A stretch of DNA of 18,521 bases. Source: JAVVFH01 sp032250585 (GTDB lineage: Bacteria > Pseudomonadota > Gammaproteobacteria > Xanthomonadales > SZUA-36). The notes under the pieces were generated by a model. That model made no database searches and was not told where the DNA came from. It saw nothing but the letters and a program-made list of their open reading frames with translations. The DNA lies in NCBI GenBank assembly GCA_032250585.1, contig JAVVFH010000043.1, positions 1-18,521 on the forward strand, in the 5' to 3' direction. Both the position numbers and the translations under genes were made by a program. Positions 7,311 through 14,148 of this stretch are shown here, one piece after another (within the stretch, counting starts at the first letter, position 1; every line of letters begins with the position of its first letter).

Positions 7311-8598
7311 GCGCGGCCTGACCAGCCGGCTCGGACGCGAACTGCTGCTGCAGGCGGTCTACATCAGCGCGGCCGTGCTGGTGGGTGTCTTCATCGCCGC
7401 GAACCTCATTCCGGAATTCATCATCAAGCAGGCCCTGCAGGACGAAGCCGCCTACTACTGGAGCCAAAGCCGCCGGGATTCCGGGCATGCATTGCCCGAC
7501 ACCAAGAACATGACCGCTTACCGGGAAGGTTTCGAGGGTGGCGTGCCGGCCTGGCTGGCGGGCTTGCCGCCGGGTTACCACCGGCAGAACGCGCCCCGCG
7601 AAACGCTGGTCTTCATCAGCGAGCAGGAGGGGCAGCGCCTTTATCTCGTATTCGAAGTCGAGCAGGTCAACGAGTTGATTGTGCTTTTCGGCCTGATTCC
7701 CCTGGCCCTTGCGCTGACCGTGATTTACCTGTCGCTGTACAGCGGCTACCGCGTCTCCCGACGGGCCGTGTCGCCGGTCGTGAACCTCGCGCAGCGCGTA
7801 CAGCGGCTCGACCCGGCCGAACCGGATGCATCGCTGTTCGACCTGGAACAGCCACTGGAGGCGGATGCCGAAATCCTCGTGCTGTCCGATGCCTTGCGCG
7901 ACCTGGTTCGCCGCGTCACGGAGTTCTCGGAGCGGGAGCGTCGCTTTACCCGCGATACCAGCCACGAGCTGCGCACACCGCTTACCGTGATCAAGATGGC
8001 CGTGGACAAGCTGCTCAAAGAGCATTCACCCGACGAATCGTCCGTGCAGACATTGCTTCGAATCCGCAAGTCCGCCGACGACATGGAGCACCTGACGGCC
8101 GCCTTTTTGCTGCTGGCGCGCGAAGCCGACCAGGGCCTCGAACAGGAGTGGGTTTGCGTCAACGACATTGTCGCTGCCGAATTCGAACGCGCCCGGATTA
8201 TCGACCCGGACAGCCAGATCCGCACGTCCTTCACCGAAGACTGCAAGCTGTCGGTTCACGCCAACGAAAAGGTGGTCGCCAGCGTGATCGGCAACCTGCT
8301 GCGCAACGCCCTTTCCTACACCGACGACGGCAGCGTCAGCGTGCACATAAAGCCCGATTCCGTCGCGATCCAGGACACCGGACCCGGCATGGACCCGGGC
8401 CAGATCGAGCAGGCCTTCAAGCCCTATTACCGCGGCGGACGCCAGCGCGGTGGCTTCGGTGTGGGGCTGACCATCGTCAAGCGGCTGACGGAACGCTTCA
8501 ACTGGCCGCTGGACGTCGAAAGTGAGCCCGACAGCGGCACCCGCGCGACCTTGCGCTTCCCTGACGCGCGCGCCGCACCGTTGTCCGGGTGCGACTGA
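7300..8598 (+). CDS. Sensor histidine kinase, ColS-like
   Basis: A 432-residue inner-membrane kinase, partner of the regulator it overlaps. TM1 is about 16-37 and TM2 about 126-147, enclosing a periplasmic sensor of about 88 residues rich in acidic residues (for example QDEAAYYW and EGFEGG). A linker/HAMP-like stretch follows, then the dimerisation domain with His222 in RDTSHELRTPLTVIK. The ATPase domain has the N box GNLLRNALSYTDDG (331-344), the G1 box DTGPGMD (359-365) and the G2 box GGFGVGL (384-390). All catalytic motifs are intact. ColS proteins are known to sense metals such as iron and zinc through periplasmic glutamates. Whether this sensor does so is inference only; a QseC-like or orphan class remains possible. 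Confidence 0.94.
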   Translation: MGNKRGLTSRLGRELLLQAVYISAAVLVGVFIAANLIPEFIIKQALQDEAAYYWSQSRRDSGHALPDTKNMTAYREGFEGGVPAWLAGLPPGYHRQNAPRETLVFISEQEGQRLYLVFEVEQVNELIVLFGLIPLALALTVIYLSLYSGYRVSRRAVSPVVNLAQRVQRLDPAEPDASLFDLEQPLEADAEILVLSDALRDLVRRVTEFSERERRFTRDTSHELRTPLTVIKMAVDKLLKEHSPDESSVQTLLRIRKSADDMEHLTAAFLLLAREADQGLEQEWVCVNDIVAAEFERARIIDPDSQIRTSFTEDCKLSVHANEKVVASVIGNLLRNALSYTDDGSVSVHIKPDSVAIQDTGPGMDPGQIEQAFKPYYRGGRQRGGFGVGLTIVKRLTERFNWPLDVESEPDSGTRATLRFPDARAAPLSGCD

Positions 8599-8609
8599 TC
8601 GGGTCGGCG

Positions 8610-8661
8610 CTTTTTCACGTTTTCTTCACCGGGCCGGGACACACCCTTCACGTTCATTCAG
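8610..8661 (+). promoter_or_regulatory. Candidate response-regulator operator: TTCAC direct repeats phased by 11 bp
   Basis: TTCAC occurs at 8614-8618, 8625-8629 and 8647-8651 (steps of 11 and 22 bp), followed by a partial TTCAG at 8657-8661. The first copy reads CTTTTTCAC (8610-8618), resembling the TTTTTCAC core reported for ColR sites in Pseudomonas. OmpR-family dimers bind direct repeats spaced about one helical turn apart. The last TTCACG (8647-8652) could also be a -35, paired with TAGCGT at 8669-8674. The site lies in the 106-bp gap between the kinase and the DUF2878 gene. Confidence 0.45.
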
Positions 8662-8704
8662 GCATCGTTAGCGTCATCCTCCATCAAACCCTGAGCGACG
8701 ACCG

Positions 8705-9334
8705 ATGACCGGATTACTGAAAAACCCCGGGTTATTTAAAAACCCAGGATTGCTTAAAAACCTCCTGCTGTTCAAAGCCGGCTGGGTGGCTTGCGTGGTC
8801 CTGGCGGCCCGCGACCAGCCTCAACTCGCGGCGCTGGCCGTCGCGGCCGTGGTGCTGATTCACCTGGACAGCGTCGCGGTGCCCGTCAAGGAAGCCCTGC
8901 TGCTGGTGGCCGCCGCAGTCGTGGGCCTGGTCTGGGAATCGTTCATGGTCTGGACCGGCCTGTTGATGTATTCCCAGAGCAATCCATCCGGTTTTTTCGC
9001 GCCGTACTGGATCGTCGCGATGTGGGTGCTGTTTGCCACCACCATCAACCACGGCCTGGCCTGGGTCAAGCGCAACTGGATGATGTCGGCCGGCGCCGGG
9101 CTGCTGGGCGGTCCGCTGGCGTTCTACGCCGGCGCGGGGATGGGCGCCGTGAGCTTCAGTAACATCGCAGCGGCGCTGGTCGTTATCGGACTGGGCTGGG
9201 CGGTGCTCCTGCCGATGCTCGTGCTGCTCGCCGACACCCTCATCGACAGCACCTTCCTGGAGCCGGACAGCGACCACCGCTCCGGCACGCGCCCCCTGAC
9301 GGTCCTGGCGGCACGAAATGAACCCAACGCTTAA
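8705..9334 (+). CDS. DUF2878-family inner-membrane protein
   Basis: A 209-residue polytopic membrane protein with about six hydrophobic segments (roughly 20-35, 41-55, 63-88, 99-117, 127-146, 152-178). Conserved-looking signatures are LLFKAGWVACV, WESFMVWTGLLMY (77-89) and ATTINHGLAW (111-120), which I recognise as DUF2878. The biochemical function is unknown. The N terminus carries three near-identical 6-residue units (GLLKNP, GLFKNP, GLLKNL; residues 3-20) encoded by 18-bp tandem repeats, an addition before the family core. The ribosome site is weak (GAGCGACG). It overlaps the next gene by 17 bp, so the pair is translated together. Phased repeats upstream suggest control by the adjacent two-component system. 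Confidence 0.75.
   Translation: MTGLLKNPGLFKNPGLLKNLLLFKAGWVACVVLAARDQPQLAALAVAAVVLIHLDSVAVPVKEALLLVAAAVVGLVWESFMVWTGLLMYSQSNPSGFFAPYWIVAMWVLFATTINHGLAWVKRNWMMSAGAGLLGGPLAFYAGAGMGAVSFSNIAAALVVIGLGWAVLLPMLVLLADTLIDSTFLEPDSDHRSGTRPLTVLAARNEPNA
8711..8764 (+). repeat. Three 18-bp in-frame tandem repeats
   Basis: Units at 8711-8728, 8729-8746 and 8747-8764 follow the pattern GGR TTR YTK AAA AAC CYM or close to it, where the middle unit has TTT. They encode G-L-(L/F)-K-N-(P/L). TTA codons and AT-rich bases stand out from the GC-rich surroundings. They lie immediately after the start codon of the DUF2878 gene. Confidence 0.8.
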
Positions 9335-10058
9335 AACGCTGATGCGCGGCGCGGCAGTGGCCGCCGCCGCAATGTCGCCGGGCTTTGTCGGCGCCGATGA
9401 CGGGGTCGGTTTCCCGGCACAAAGTGCTGAACAGGCGACGCCGGAAAAAACCTGGAACTTCCGCGTGTTCCTCGACGACCAGGAGATCGGGTATCACGAG
9501 TTTCGCGTACTGCCGAAAGCGGGGGGCCAACGCGTCGAGATCAAAGCGGAATTCGCGGTCAAATTCCTGTTCATCACGGCCTACCGGTACCGCCACCAGA
9601 ACGAGGAAATCTGGCGCGACGGCTGTCTGACGGCCATCCGTTCGAGCACCGACAACAATGGCGAGCAACTCGAAGTCTCCGGCACACTCAGCCAGCAGGG
9701 TTTCCGACTCGGGACCGGCCAGGCCGAATCACTGCTGCCGACCGACTGCCTGCAGAGCTTCGCGTACTGGAACCGCGACATCGTGCACGCCTCGCATTTA
9801 CTCAATGCGCAGACCGGCGAACTGGTGGCCGTGGACGTTCTCGACCGGGGCCCCGAAACGATTGAGGTCGCCGGGCGTGCAGTCGACGTCCGCCGCTATT
9901 CAATCACGATGGAAGGCGATCCGATCGAGCTCTGGTATCACGCCGAAGACGGCGCCTGGTTGGCGCTCGAGGCCCCTGCCGGAGGCCGCGTGCTGCGTTA
10001 CGAGCCCCGTGATCTTCCCTTCAAGGTGGGCGCGGATGGCCACCTGGTCCTGGATTGA
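9318..10058 (+). CDS. Exported DUF6134-like protein
   Basis: A 246-residue protein with a signal peptide (Lys/Arg then an Ala-rich core, probable cleavage VGA-DD near residue 26). The mature part is predicted mostly beta, with WNFRVFLDDQEIGYHEFRV (46-64), AEFAVKFLFITAYRYRHQNE (78-97) and EIWRDGCLTAI (97-107). This pattern recalls DUF6134/DUF3108-type periplasmic proteins, which are thought to form a beta-rich fold; no catalytic residues are known to me. Cys103 and Cys144 might form a disulfide. The ATG at 9318 lies inside the end of the DUF2878 gene and has a poor ribosome site, so translation probably depends on coupling. The pairing suggests a shared role in envelope or lipid homeostasis, by inference only. 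Confidence 0.7.
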   Translation: MNPTLKTLMRGAAVAAAAMSPGFVGADDGVGFPAQSAEQATPEKTWNFRVFLDDQEIGYHEFRVLPKAGGQRVEIKAEFAVKFLFITAYRYRHQNEEIWRDGCLTAIRSSTDNNGEQLEVSGTLSQQGFRLGTGQAESLLPTDCLQSFAYWNRDIVHASHLLNAQTGELVAVDVLDRGPETIEVAGRAVDVRRYSITMEGDPIELWYHAEDGAWLALEAPAGGRVLRYEPRDLPFKVGADGHLVLD

Positions 10059-10101
10059 CTCGCGCAATCCGCTCTCCCGGTAGCAAATACGCGGTCGTCT
10101 T

Positions 10102-10129
10102 TTGACTTATCCCGACGGCCTGCTAACCT
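10102..10129 (+). promoter_or_regulatory. Sigma70-type promoter of egtBD with a palindrome downstream
   Basis: TTGACT (10102-10107) and TAACCT (10124-10129) are 16 bp apart, in the 100-bp gap before egtB. The palindrome TGTTAACA (10131-10138) falls around the expected start site and could be an operator. The TTG of this -35 is in frame with egtB and could be mistaken for a start codon. Confidence 0.5.
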
Positions 10130-10158
10130 GTGTTAACAAGTCCCCACCGGATCGCATC

Positions 10159-11445
10159 ATGGCCCCTGATATTGGCGTCGCAGGACACAAGCAGGCAGGC
10201 GCGTCGCTGGCTGAGCGTTACACGGCCGTGCGCGCGCTGACCCGGGCACTGTGTAAAACGCTCGAGCCTGAAGATTACGTCGTGCAGAGCATGCCGGACG
10301 TCAGCCCGGCCAAGTGGCACCTGGCCCACACCAGCTGGTTTTTCGAGCGCTTCGTGCTCGAAGCGCATGCTGACGTCTATCGCCGCTTCGACGAAAACTA
10401 CGATTATTTGTTCAATTCCTATTATTACTCAGCCGGCCAGATGCATCCGCGGCCGGAGCGTGGCCTGCTGTCGCGGCCGCTCGTTCGCGACATTTTGCAC
10501 TATCGCGATCACGTCGACGAAGCTGTTTTGGGCCTGATCGCGCAACAGGGCGAGGAGGCTCCGTTGCGGCAGCTGCTGACGCTCGGTCTCAACCACGAGC
10601 AGCAACACCAGGAGTTGCTGCTGACGGACATCAAGCACGTATTTTCCTGTAATCCGATGAAGCCCGCCGTGAACCCGTCACTGCCCCTGAAGCCGGCTGG
10701 CCGGAAAACGGCCCATGCATTCACCCTGCGCAGCGGTGGTCTGTTCGAGATCGGGGCGGACGGCGACGGCTTCTGCTTCGACAACGAAACGCCGAGACAC
10801 GAAACACTGGTCCGGGAGCACGCCATCGGCTCGCGGCTGGTGACCAACGACGAATACCGGGCTTTCATCCGCGACGGCGGCTACGGTGAGCCCGGCTGGT
10901 GGCTGTCCGACGGCTGGTCCACGATCAATCAGCGCAGCTGGAAGCGACCGCTGTACTGGAGCGAAGACCTGGCGAGCGAATTCACGCTGGGCGGCCAGCG
11001 CGAACTGGACCCGGCGGCGCCGGTGGTGCACGTCAGTTATTACGAAGCCGACGCTTACGCGCGCTGGGCCGGGGCGCGCCTGCCGACCGAGGCCGAGTGG
11101 GAACTGGCGGCCCGCGAATCGGCCCGTACACACGACATCGACGGCAATCTGATGAGCGCCGGCCACTGGCACCCAGTGGCTGCGACGGCATCGGAAGGGG
11201 GCCGGCAGTTTTTTGGCGACGCCTGGGAGTGGACTGCCTCGCCTTATGCAGCCTACCCCGGATTCAAACCGCTGGCCGGCTCTCTGGGTGAATACAACGG
11301 GAAATTCATGTGCAACCAGATGACCGTCCGGGGCGGCTCCTGCGTCACCGCCGACGATCACATCCGCGCCAGCTACCGCAGCTTTTTCTATCCGGACGCG
11401 CGTTGGCAATTTCTCGGCATCCGCCTTGCCCGTGACGCGGGCTGA
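10159..11445 (+). CDS. egtB: Ergothioneine biosynthesis sulfoxide synthase EgtB
   Basis: A 428-residue non-haem iron enzyme that joins a thiol (gamma-glutamylcysteine or cysteine) to the C2 of hercynine using O2, giving the sulfoxide precursor of ergothioneine. The N-terminal DinB-like domain has KWHLAHTSWFFERFVLE (52-68) and NHEQQHQELLL (145-155). These supply the iron-binding histidines (H54/H57 region, H146, H150). The C-terminal FGE-sulfatase-like domain runs from about 186 and shows ARLPTEAEWELAAR, GDAWEWTASPYAAYPGF (353-369), LGEYNGKFM and VRGGSC, with the usual ending RWQFLGIRLARD. Start at ATG 10159: the in-frame TTG at 10102 coincides with a -35 hexamer. egtD begins 4 nt after the stop. 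Whether the donor is cysteine or gamma-glutamylcysteine cannot be told, and no egtA or egtC is nearby. Confidence 0.96.
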   Translation: MAPDIGVAGHKQAGASLAERYTAVRALTRALCKTLEPEDYVVQSMPDVSPAKWHLAHTSWFFERFVLEAHADVYRRFDENYDYLFNSYYYSAGQMHPRPERGLLSRPLVRDILHYRDHVDEAVLGLIAQQGEEAPLRQLLTLGLNHEQQHQELLLTDIKHVFSCNPMKPAVNPSLPLKPAGRKTAHAFTLRSGGLFEIGADGDGFCFDNETPRHETLVREHAIGSRLVTNDEYRAFIRDGGYGEPGWWLSDGWSTINQRSWKRPLYWSEDLASEFTLGGQRELDPAAPVVHVSYYEADAYARWAGARLPTEAEWELAARESARTHDIDGNLMSAGHWHPVAATASEGGRQFFGDAWEWTASPYAAYPGFKPLAGSLGEYNGKFMCNQMTVRGGSCVTADDHIRASYRSFFYPDARWQFLGIRLARDAG

Positions 11446-11449
11446 AGCG

Positions 11450-12430
11450 ATGACCGAGCCAACCACGGCGTCAGAGACCATACTGACCGAGCAGGACGAC
11501 ACACTCACCAAAGACCTTGCGGAAATCCTGCGCGGCCTGTCGATGGTGCAAAAATCACTGTCGCCCAAGTTTTTTTATGATGAGCGCGGCTCGGCGCTGT
11601 TCGACGCCATCTGCGAGTTGCCCGAGTATTATCCGACCCGCACCGAACTGCAGATCATGCGCAGCCGGATCGGCGAGATTGCCGCGCGGGTTGGCCCACG
11701 GGCCAGCGTCATCGAGTTTGGCAGCGGCTCCAGCCGCAAGACACGCATCCTGCTCGAGCACCTCGACGACCTCGCGGCCTACGTGCCGGTCGACATTTCC
11801 CGCGACCACCTCCTCGCTGCCGCGCAGTCCATTGCCGCGGATTTTCCGGCCATCGAAATCCTGCCGGTCGCGGCCGATTTCACCCGCCCTTTCCCGTTGC
11901 CCAATCCACGCATCGAACCACAGCGAAACCTGGTGTATTTTCCCGGCTCGACCATCGGAAATTTCTCCCTGCAAGCAGCCCACGAGCTGCTGCGGGTCAT
12001 GCACCAGGAGGCCGGTGAAAACGGCGCGCTGCTGATCGGGGTGGATCTGAAGAAAGACCCGCGGATCCTCGAGCGCGCATACAACGACGGCGCGGGGGTC
12101 ACCGCCGATTTCAACCTGAATCTGCTAAGCCGGCTCAACCGCGAATTCGGTGCCGATTTCGATCTCGACAGGTTTCGCCACCGGGCGATCTGGAATGCGG
12201 CGGCGGGGCGCATCGAGATGCATCTGGTCAGTCTGTGCGAACAGCGCGTCCATGTCGGCGGCCGCGCGTTCGAATTCGCAGCCGATGAGTTCATTGTCAC
12301 GGAGTATTCCCACAAGTATACGCTGGAACAATTCAATGTCATGGCCACCGGCGCCGGGTTCCGCGTCATCGACGCCTGGACCGACCCCCGGAAATGGTTC
12401 AGCGTGCAATTTTGCCTCCGGAACGAGTGA
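11450..12430 (+). CDS. egtD: L-histidine N-alpha-methyltransferase EgtD
   Basis: A 326-residue SAM-dependent enzyme that trimethylates histidine to hercynine, the first ergothioneine step. The SAM-binding loop is VIEFGSGSSRKTRILL (87-102), with VPVDIS (112-117) following. Histidine-pocket residues known from mycobacterial EgtD have counterparts here: Tyr60/61 in EYYPTRTE, Asn171 in FPGSTIGNF, Tyr211 in AYNDGAGVT, and Glu285 and Ser287 in TEYSHKY. The length matches the family (about 320). ATG 11450 is 4 nt after the egtB stop; an in-frame TTG at 11426 would overlap egtB and is less likely. GAAG is the only ribosome-site-like sequence, so coupling to egtB is likely. The 144-bp gap after it has a weak GGTCAC/GTGACC inverted repeat and no clear terminator. 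Confidence 0.96.
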   Translation: MTEPTTASETILTEQDDTLTKDLAEILRGLSMVQKSLSPKFFYDERGSALFDAICELPEYYPTRTELQIMRSRIGEIAARVGPRASVIEFGSGSSRKTRILLEHLDDLAAYVPVDISRDHLLAAAQSIAADFPAIEILPVAADFTRPFPLPNPRIEPQRNLVYFPGSTIGNFSLQAAHELLRVMHQEAGENGALLIGVDLKKDPRILERAYNDGAGVTADFNLNLLSRLNREFGADFDLDRFRHRAIWNAAAGRIEMHLVSLCEQRVHVGGRAFEFAADEFIVTEYSHKYTLEQFNVMATGAGFRVIDAWTDPRKWFSVQFCLRNE

Positions 12431-12535
12431 AGCGCAGCGGGATACCTGGTGGCGGCAACCACGACACCGGCGGTCACCCGCTGATCCAGTTCCCCGGCCG
12501 TGACCGGCGTCTGCTCTTTGTCCGCACAGGTCGTT

Positions 12536-12541
12536 TATAAT
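12536..12541 (+). promoter_or_regulatory. Consensus -10 (TATAAT) of the universal stress gene
   Basis: A perfect TATAAT lies 33 nt upstream of the ATG at 12575. No good -35 is present at 16-18 bp; TTGTCC (12518-12523) is only 12 bp away. The promoter may need an activator or another sigma factor. Confidence 0.45.
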
Positions 12542-12560
12542 TTCGGAAACTGCCCCGACA

Positions 12561-12565
12561 AGGAG
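12561..12565 (+). promoter_or_regulatory. Ribosome binding site that sets the Usp start
   Basis: AGGAG is 9 nt before the ATG at 12575. The frame opens at 12500, but that start would lie upstream of the -10 element at 12536, so 12575 is preferred. Confidence 0.7.
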
Positions 12566-12574
12566 AAAAAACAC

Positions 12575-13435
12575 ATGCGAGTCATCCTGGTTCCGGTCGC
12601 GGATCGCCCGGAATGCGCCGTGGCGCTGGAAACCGCTTTCGGGCTCGCCGAAAGCCTGTCGGCCAATGTCATCGGCTGCCACGTCCGACCCCACCGAGAA
12701 GAAAAGCATTCGCCACCGAGTTCACGGCTGGCCATGATGCTGGAAGACGGTACCCTGCCCAAACTGTCCGCAGAAACCGTCCGCCTGAACAGCAAGAACG
12801 CACGCAAGCTGTTCGAAGGGATGGCCGCGCAGCGCGACATTAGCATGGCCAAGACCCCACGGCATGAAGACAATCCTCTCGCCTACTGGAACGAAATGGT
12901 CGGCCACCCGGAAAAAGTTCTCGGCATCGTCGGACCGGTGGCGGACTGCATCGTCGTGTCAAGGGCGAAACCGAAGGGCCGGGGGCCGGCCCGCGCGTTC
13001 ATGCTGGCGGCCTTGCTGGACACCGGCAAGCCGCTGCTGGTGCTGCCGCAAATGAAGCTGCCGTCGATCGGCAAACGCATCCTGATCGGCTGGGACCAGG
13101 GCGTGCGGGTAGCGGCCGCCATGACCGCGGCCCTGCCGCTGCTGAAGCGCGCCGAGCAGGTACACATCGTCTGCTGCGGCGGGGAGACCGAACCGGGCCC
13201 CAAAACCAGCCAGGCGCAGGGTTACCTCCGACACTGGGGCATCGAGTCGCAAATCCACCGCGAAAAGGGGCGCGACGCACCGGGCGAACTAATCGACGTC
13301 TATGAACGAACCGATGCGGACTTGCTGGTCATGGGCGCCTATTCCCGCAGTCGCTTGCACGAGCGCGTGCTGGGTGGCGTGACCCATGAAATCCTGTTCA
13401 AGTCCAGGCTGCCGGTGTTCGCCCTGCACGAATGA
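12575..13435 (+). CDS. Universal stress protein (UspA family), tandem-domain type
   Basis: A 286-residue cytoplasmic protein. The N-terminal half (1-about 155) begins MRVILVPVADRPECAVALETA, a Usp-like beta-alpha start, but is degenerate. The C-terminal half (about 166-286) begins GKRILIGWDQGVRVAAAM and ends ADLLVMGAYSRSRLHERVLG (248-267) and then GVTHEILFKSRLPVFALHE, typical of the Usp family. The full ATP-binding pattern G-x2-G-x9-G-S/T is not present (GAYSRSR then GGVTHE), so nucleotide binding is uncertain. Usp proteins help survival under stress, usually by unknown means. It follows egtBD in the same direction but has its own -10 and ribosome site. The pairing with an antioxidant operon suggests, without proof, a shared stress setting. 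Confidence 0.85.
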   Translation: MRVILVPVADRPECAVALETAFGLAESLSANVIGCHVRPHREEKHSPPSSRLAMMLEDGTLPKLSAETVRLNSKNARKLFEGMAAQRDISMAKTPRHEDNPLAYWNEMVGHPEKVLGIVGPVADCIVVSRAKPKGRGPARAFMLAALLDTGKPLLVLPQMKLPSIGKRILIGWDQGVRVAAAMTAALPLLKRAEQVHIVCCGGETEPGPKTSQAQGYLRHWGIESQIHREKGRDAPGELIDVYERTDADLLVMGAYSRSRLHERVLGGVTHEILFKSRLPVFALHE

Positions 13436-13516
13436 CGCCCGGAGCGGGCTCGCCTGCCCGGCTTACCCTTGACCCGATCGCCGAAAGGCCATTCAACAAA
13501 AAACGCAGCCCCGCGG

Positions 13517-13522
13517 TAAAAT
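13517..13522 (+). promoter_or_regulatory. Candidate -10 element of fabAB
   Basis: TAAAAT within GTAAAATAGACCGGAA (13516-13531), a block nearly repeated upstream of the response regulator. No strong -35 is found at ideal spacing. It would give a leader of roughly 80 nt on fabA. No site that I could match to the E. coli FadR or FabR operators was seen. Confidence 0.35.
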
Positions 13523-13525
13523 AGA

Positions 13526-13570
13526 CCGGAAGCATCTTTCAAAAAATGTATCCGGCCCCTTTTACTTTTG
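13526..13570 (+). terminator. Hairpin followed by a T-rich tract in the fabA leader
   Basis: CCGGAAGCAT (13526-13535) and ATGTATCCGG (13546-13555) pair with one A-A mismatch and one G-U pair around a 10-nt loop. CCCCTTTTACTTTTG follows. It could be the terminator of the Usp gene or, if the -10 at 13517 is used, an attenuator at the 5' end of the fabAB message. Confidence 0.35.
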
Positions 13571-13610
13571 TTCTAATGGGCGGCCCGCACGGACCTGCAG
13601 ATGGCAAAAG

Positions 13611-14138
13611 ATGGATGATGAAAAAAACATAAAGAGCTCCTACACTCGCGAAGAGCTCGACTTGTGCGGCCACGGCCGTTTGTTCGGAGCGGACACAGGA
13701 AGATTACCGATCGGCAATATGCTCATGTTCGACCGTATTACGGACATCAACAGCGACAGCGGTAGCCATGAAAAAGGCTCGATGGAAGCCGAACTCCGCA
13801 TTAAACCCGACCTGTGGTTTTTCGGCTGTCACTTCGTCGACGACCCGGTGATGCCGGGCTGTCTGGGACTCGACGCGCTGTGGCAAATGTGCGGTTTCTT
13901 CCTGTCCTGGTCCGGCATGAAAGGTCGGGGGCGGGCACTCGGCGTGGGGAACGTAAAATTCACCGGCCAGGTTCTGCCGACGGCCCGCAAGGTGGCGTAC
14001 CGCATCGATGTGAAACGGCTGATCAGCCGCAGGCTGAGCATGGTGATCGCCGATGGCATCATGTCCGTCGACGGACGGATCATTTACACGGCCGAGGACC
14101 TGCGCGTCGGGCTGTTTCTTTCCACCGAAAATTTTTGA
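13611..14138 (+). CDS. fabA: 3-hydroxydecanoyl-ACP dehydratase/isomerase FabA
   Basis: A 175-residue protein (E. coli FabA is about 171). It dehydrates 3-hydroxydecanoyl-ACP and isomerises trans-2- to cis-3-decenoyl-ACP, the branch point for unsaturated fatty acids. The hot-dog fold signature is PDLWFFGCHFVDDPVMPG (66-83) with catalytic His74, and CLGLDALWQMCGF with Asp88. LGVGNVKFTGQVLPTA, the RRLSMVIADG region and IYTAEDLRVGLF all follow the FabA pattern closely. ATG 13611 gives the usual N terminus; the upstream ribosome site is poor (GCAAAAG). fabB starts 10 nt after the stop, so the two form an operon and act in sequence. The pair is typical of gammaproteobacteria and some alphaproteobacteria. 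Confidence 0.97.
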   Translation: MDDEKNIKSSYTREELDLCGHGRLFGADTGRLPIGNMLMFDRITDINSDSGSHEKGSMEAELRIKPDLWFFGCHFVDDPVMPGCLGLDALWQMCGFFLSWSGMKGRGRALGVGNVKFTGQVLPTARKVAYRIDVKRLISRRLSMVIADGIMSVDGRIIYTAEDLRVGLFLSTENF

Positions 14139-14148
14139 GGAGTACGCT

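Noticed and set aside
10102..10158. TTG start for egtB
   Set aside because: The TTG is part of a TTGACT -35 hexamer, and the added residues are not EgtB-like.
12471..12506. CGGTCAC/GTGACCG inverted repeat after egtD as a terminator
   Set aside because: The arms are only 7 bp with a 22-nt loop and no T run directly after; too weak to annotate.
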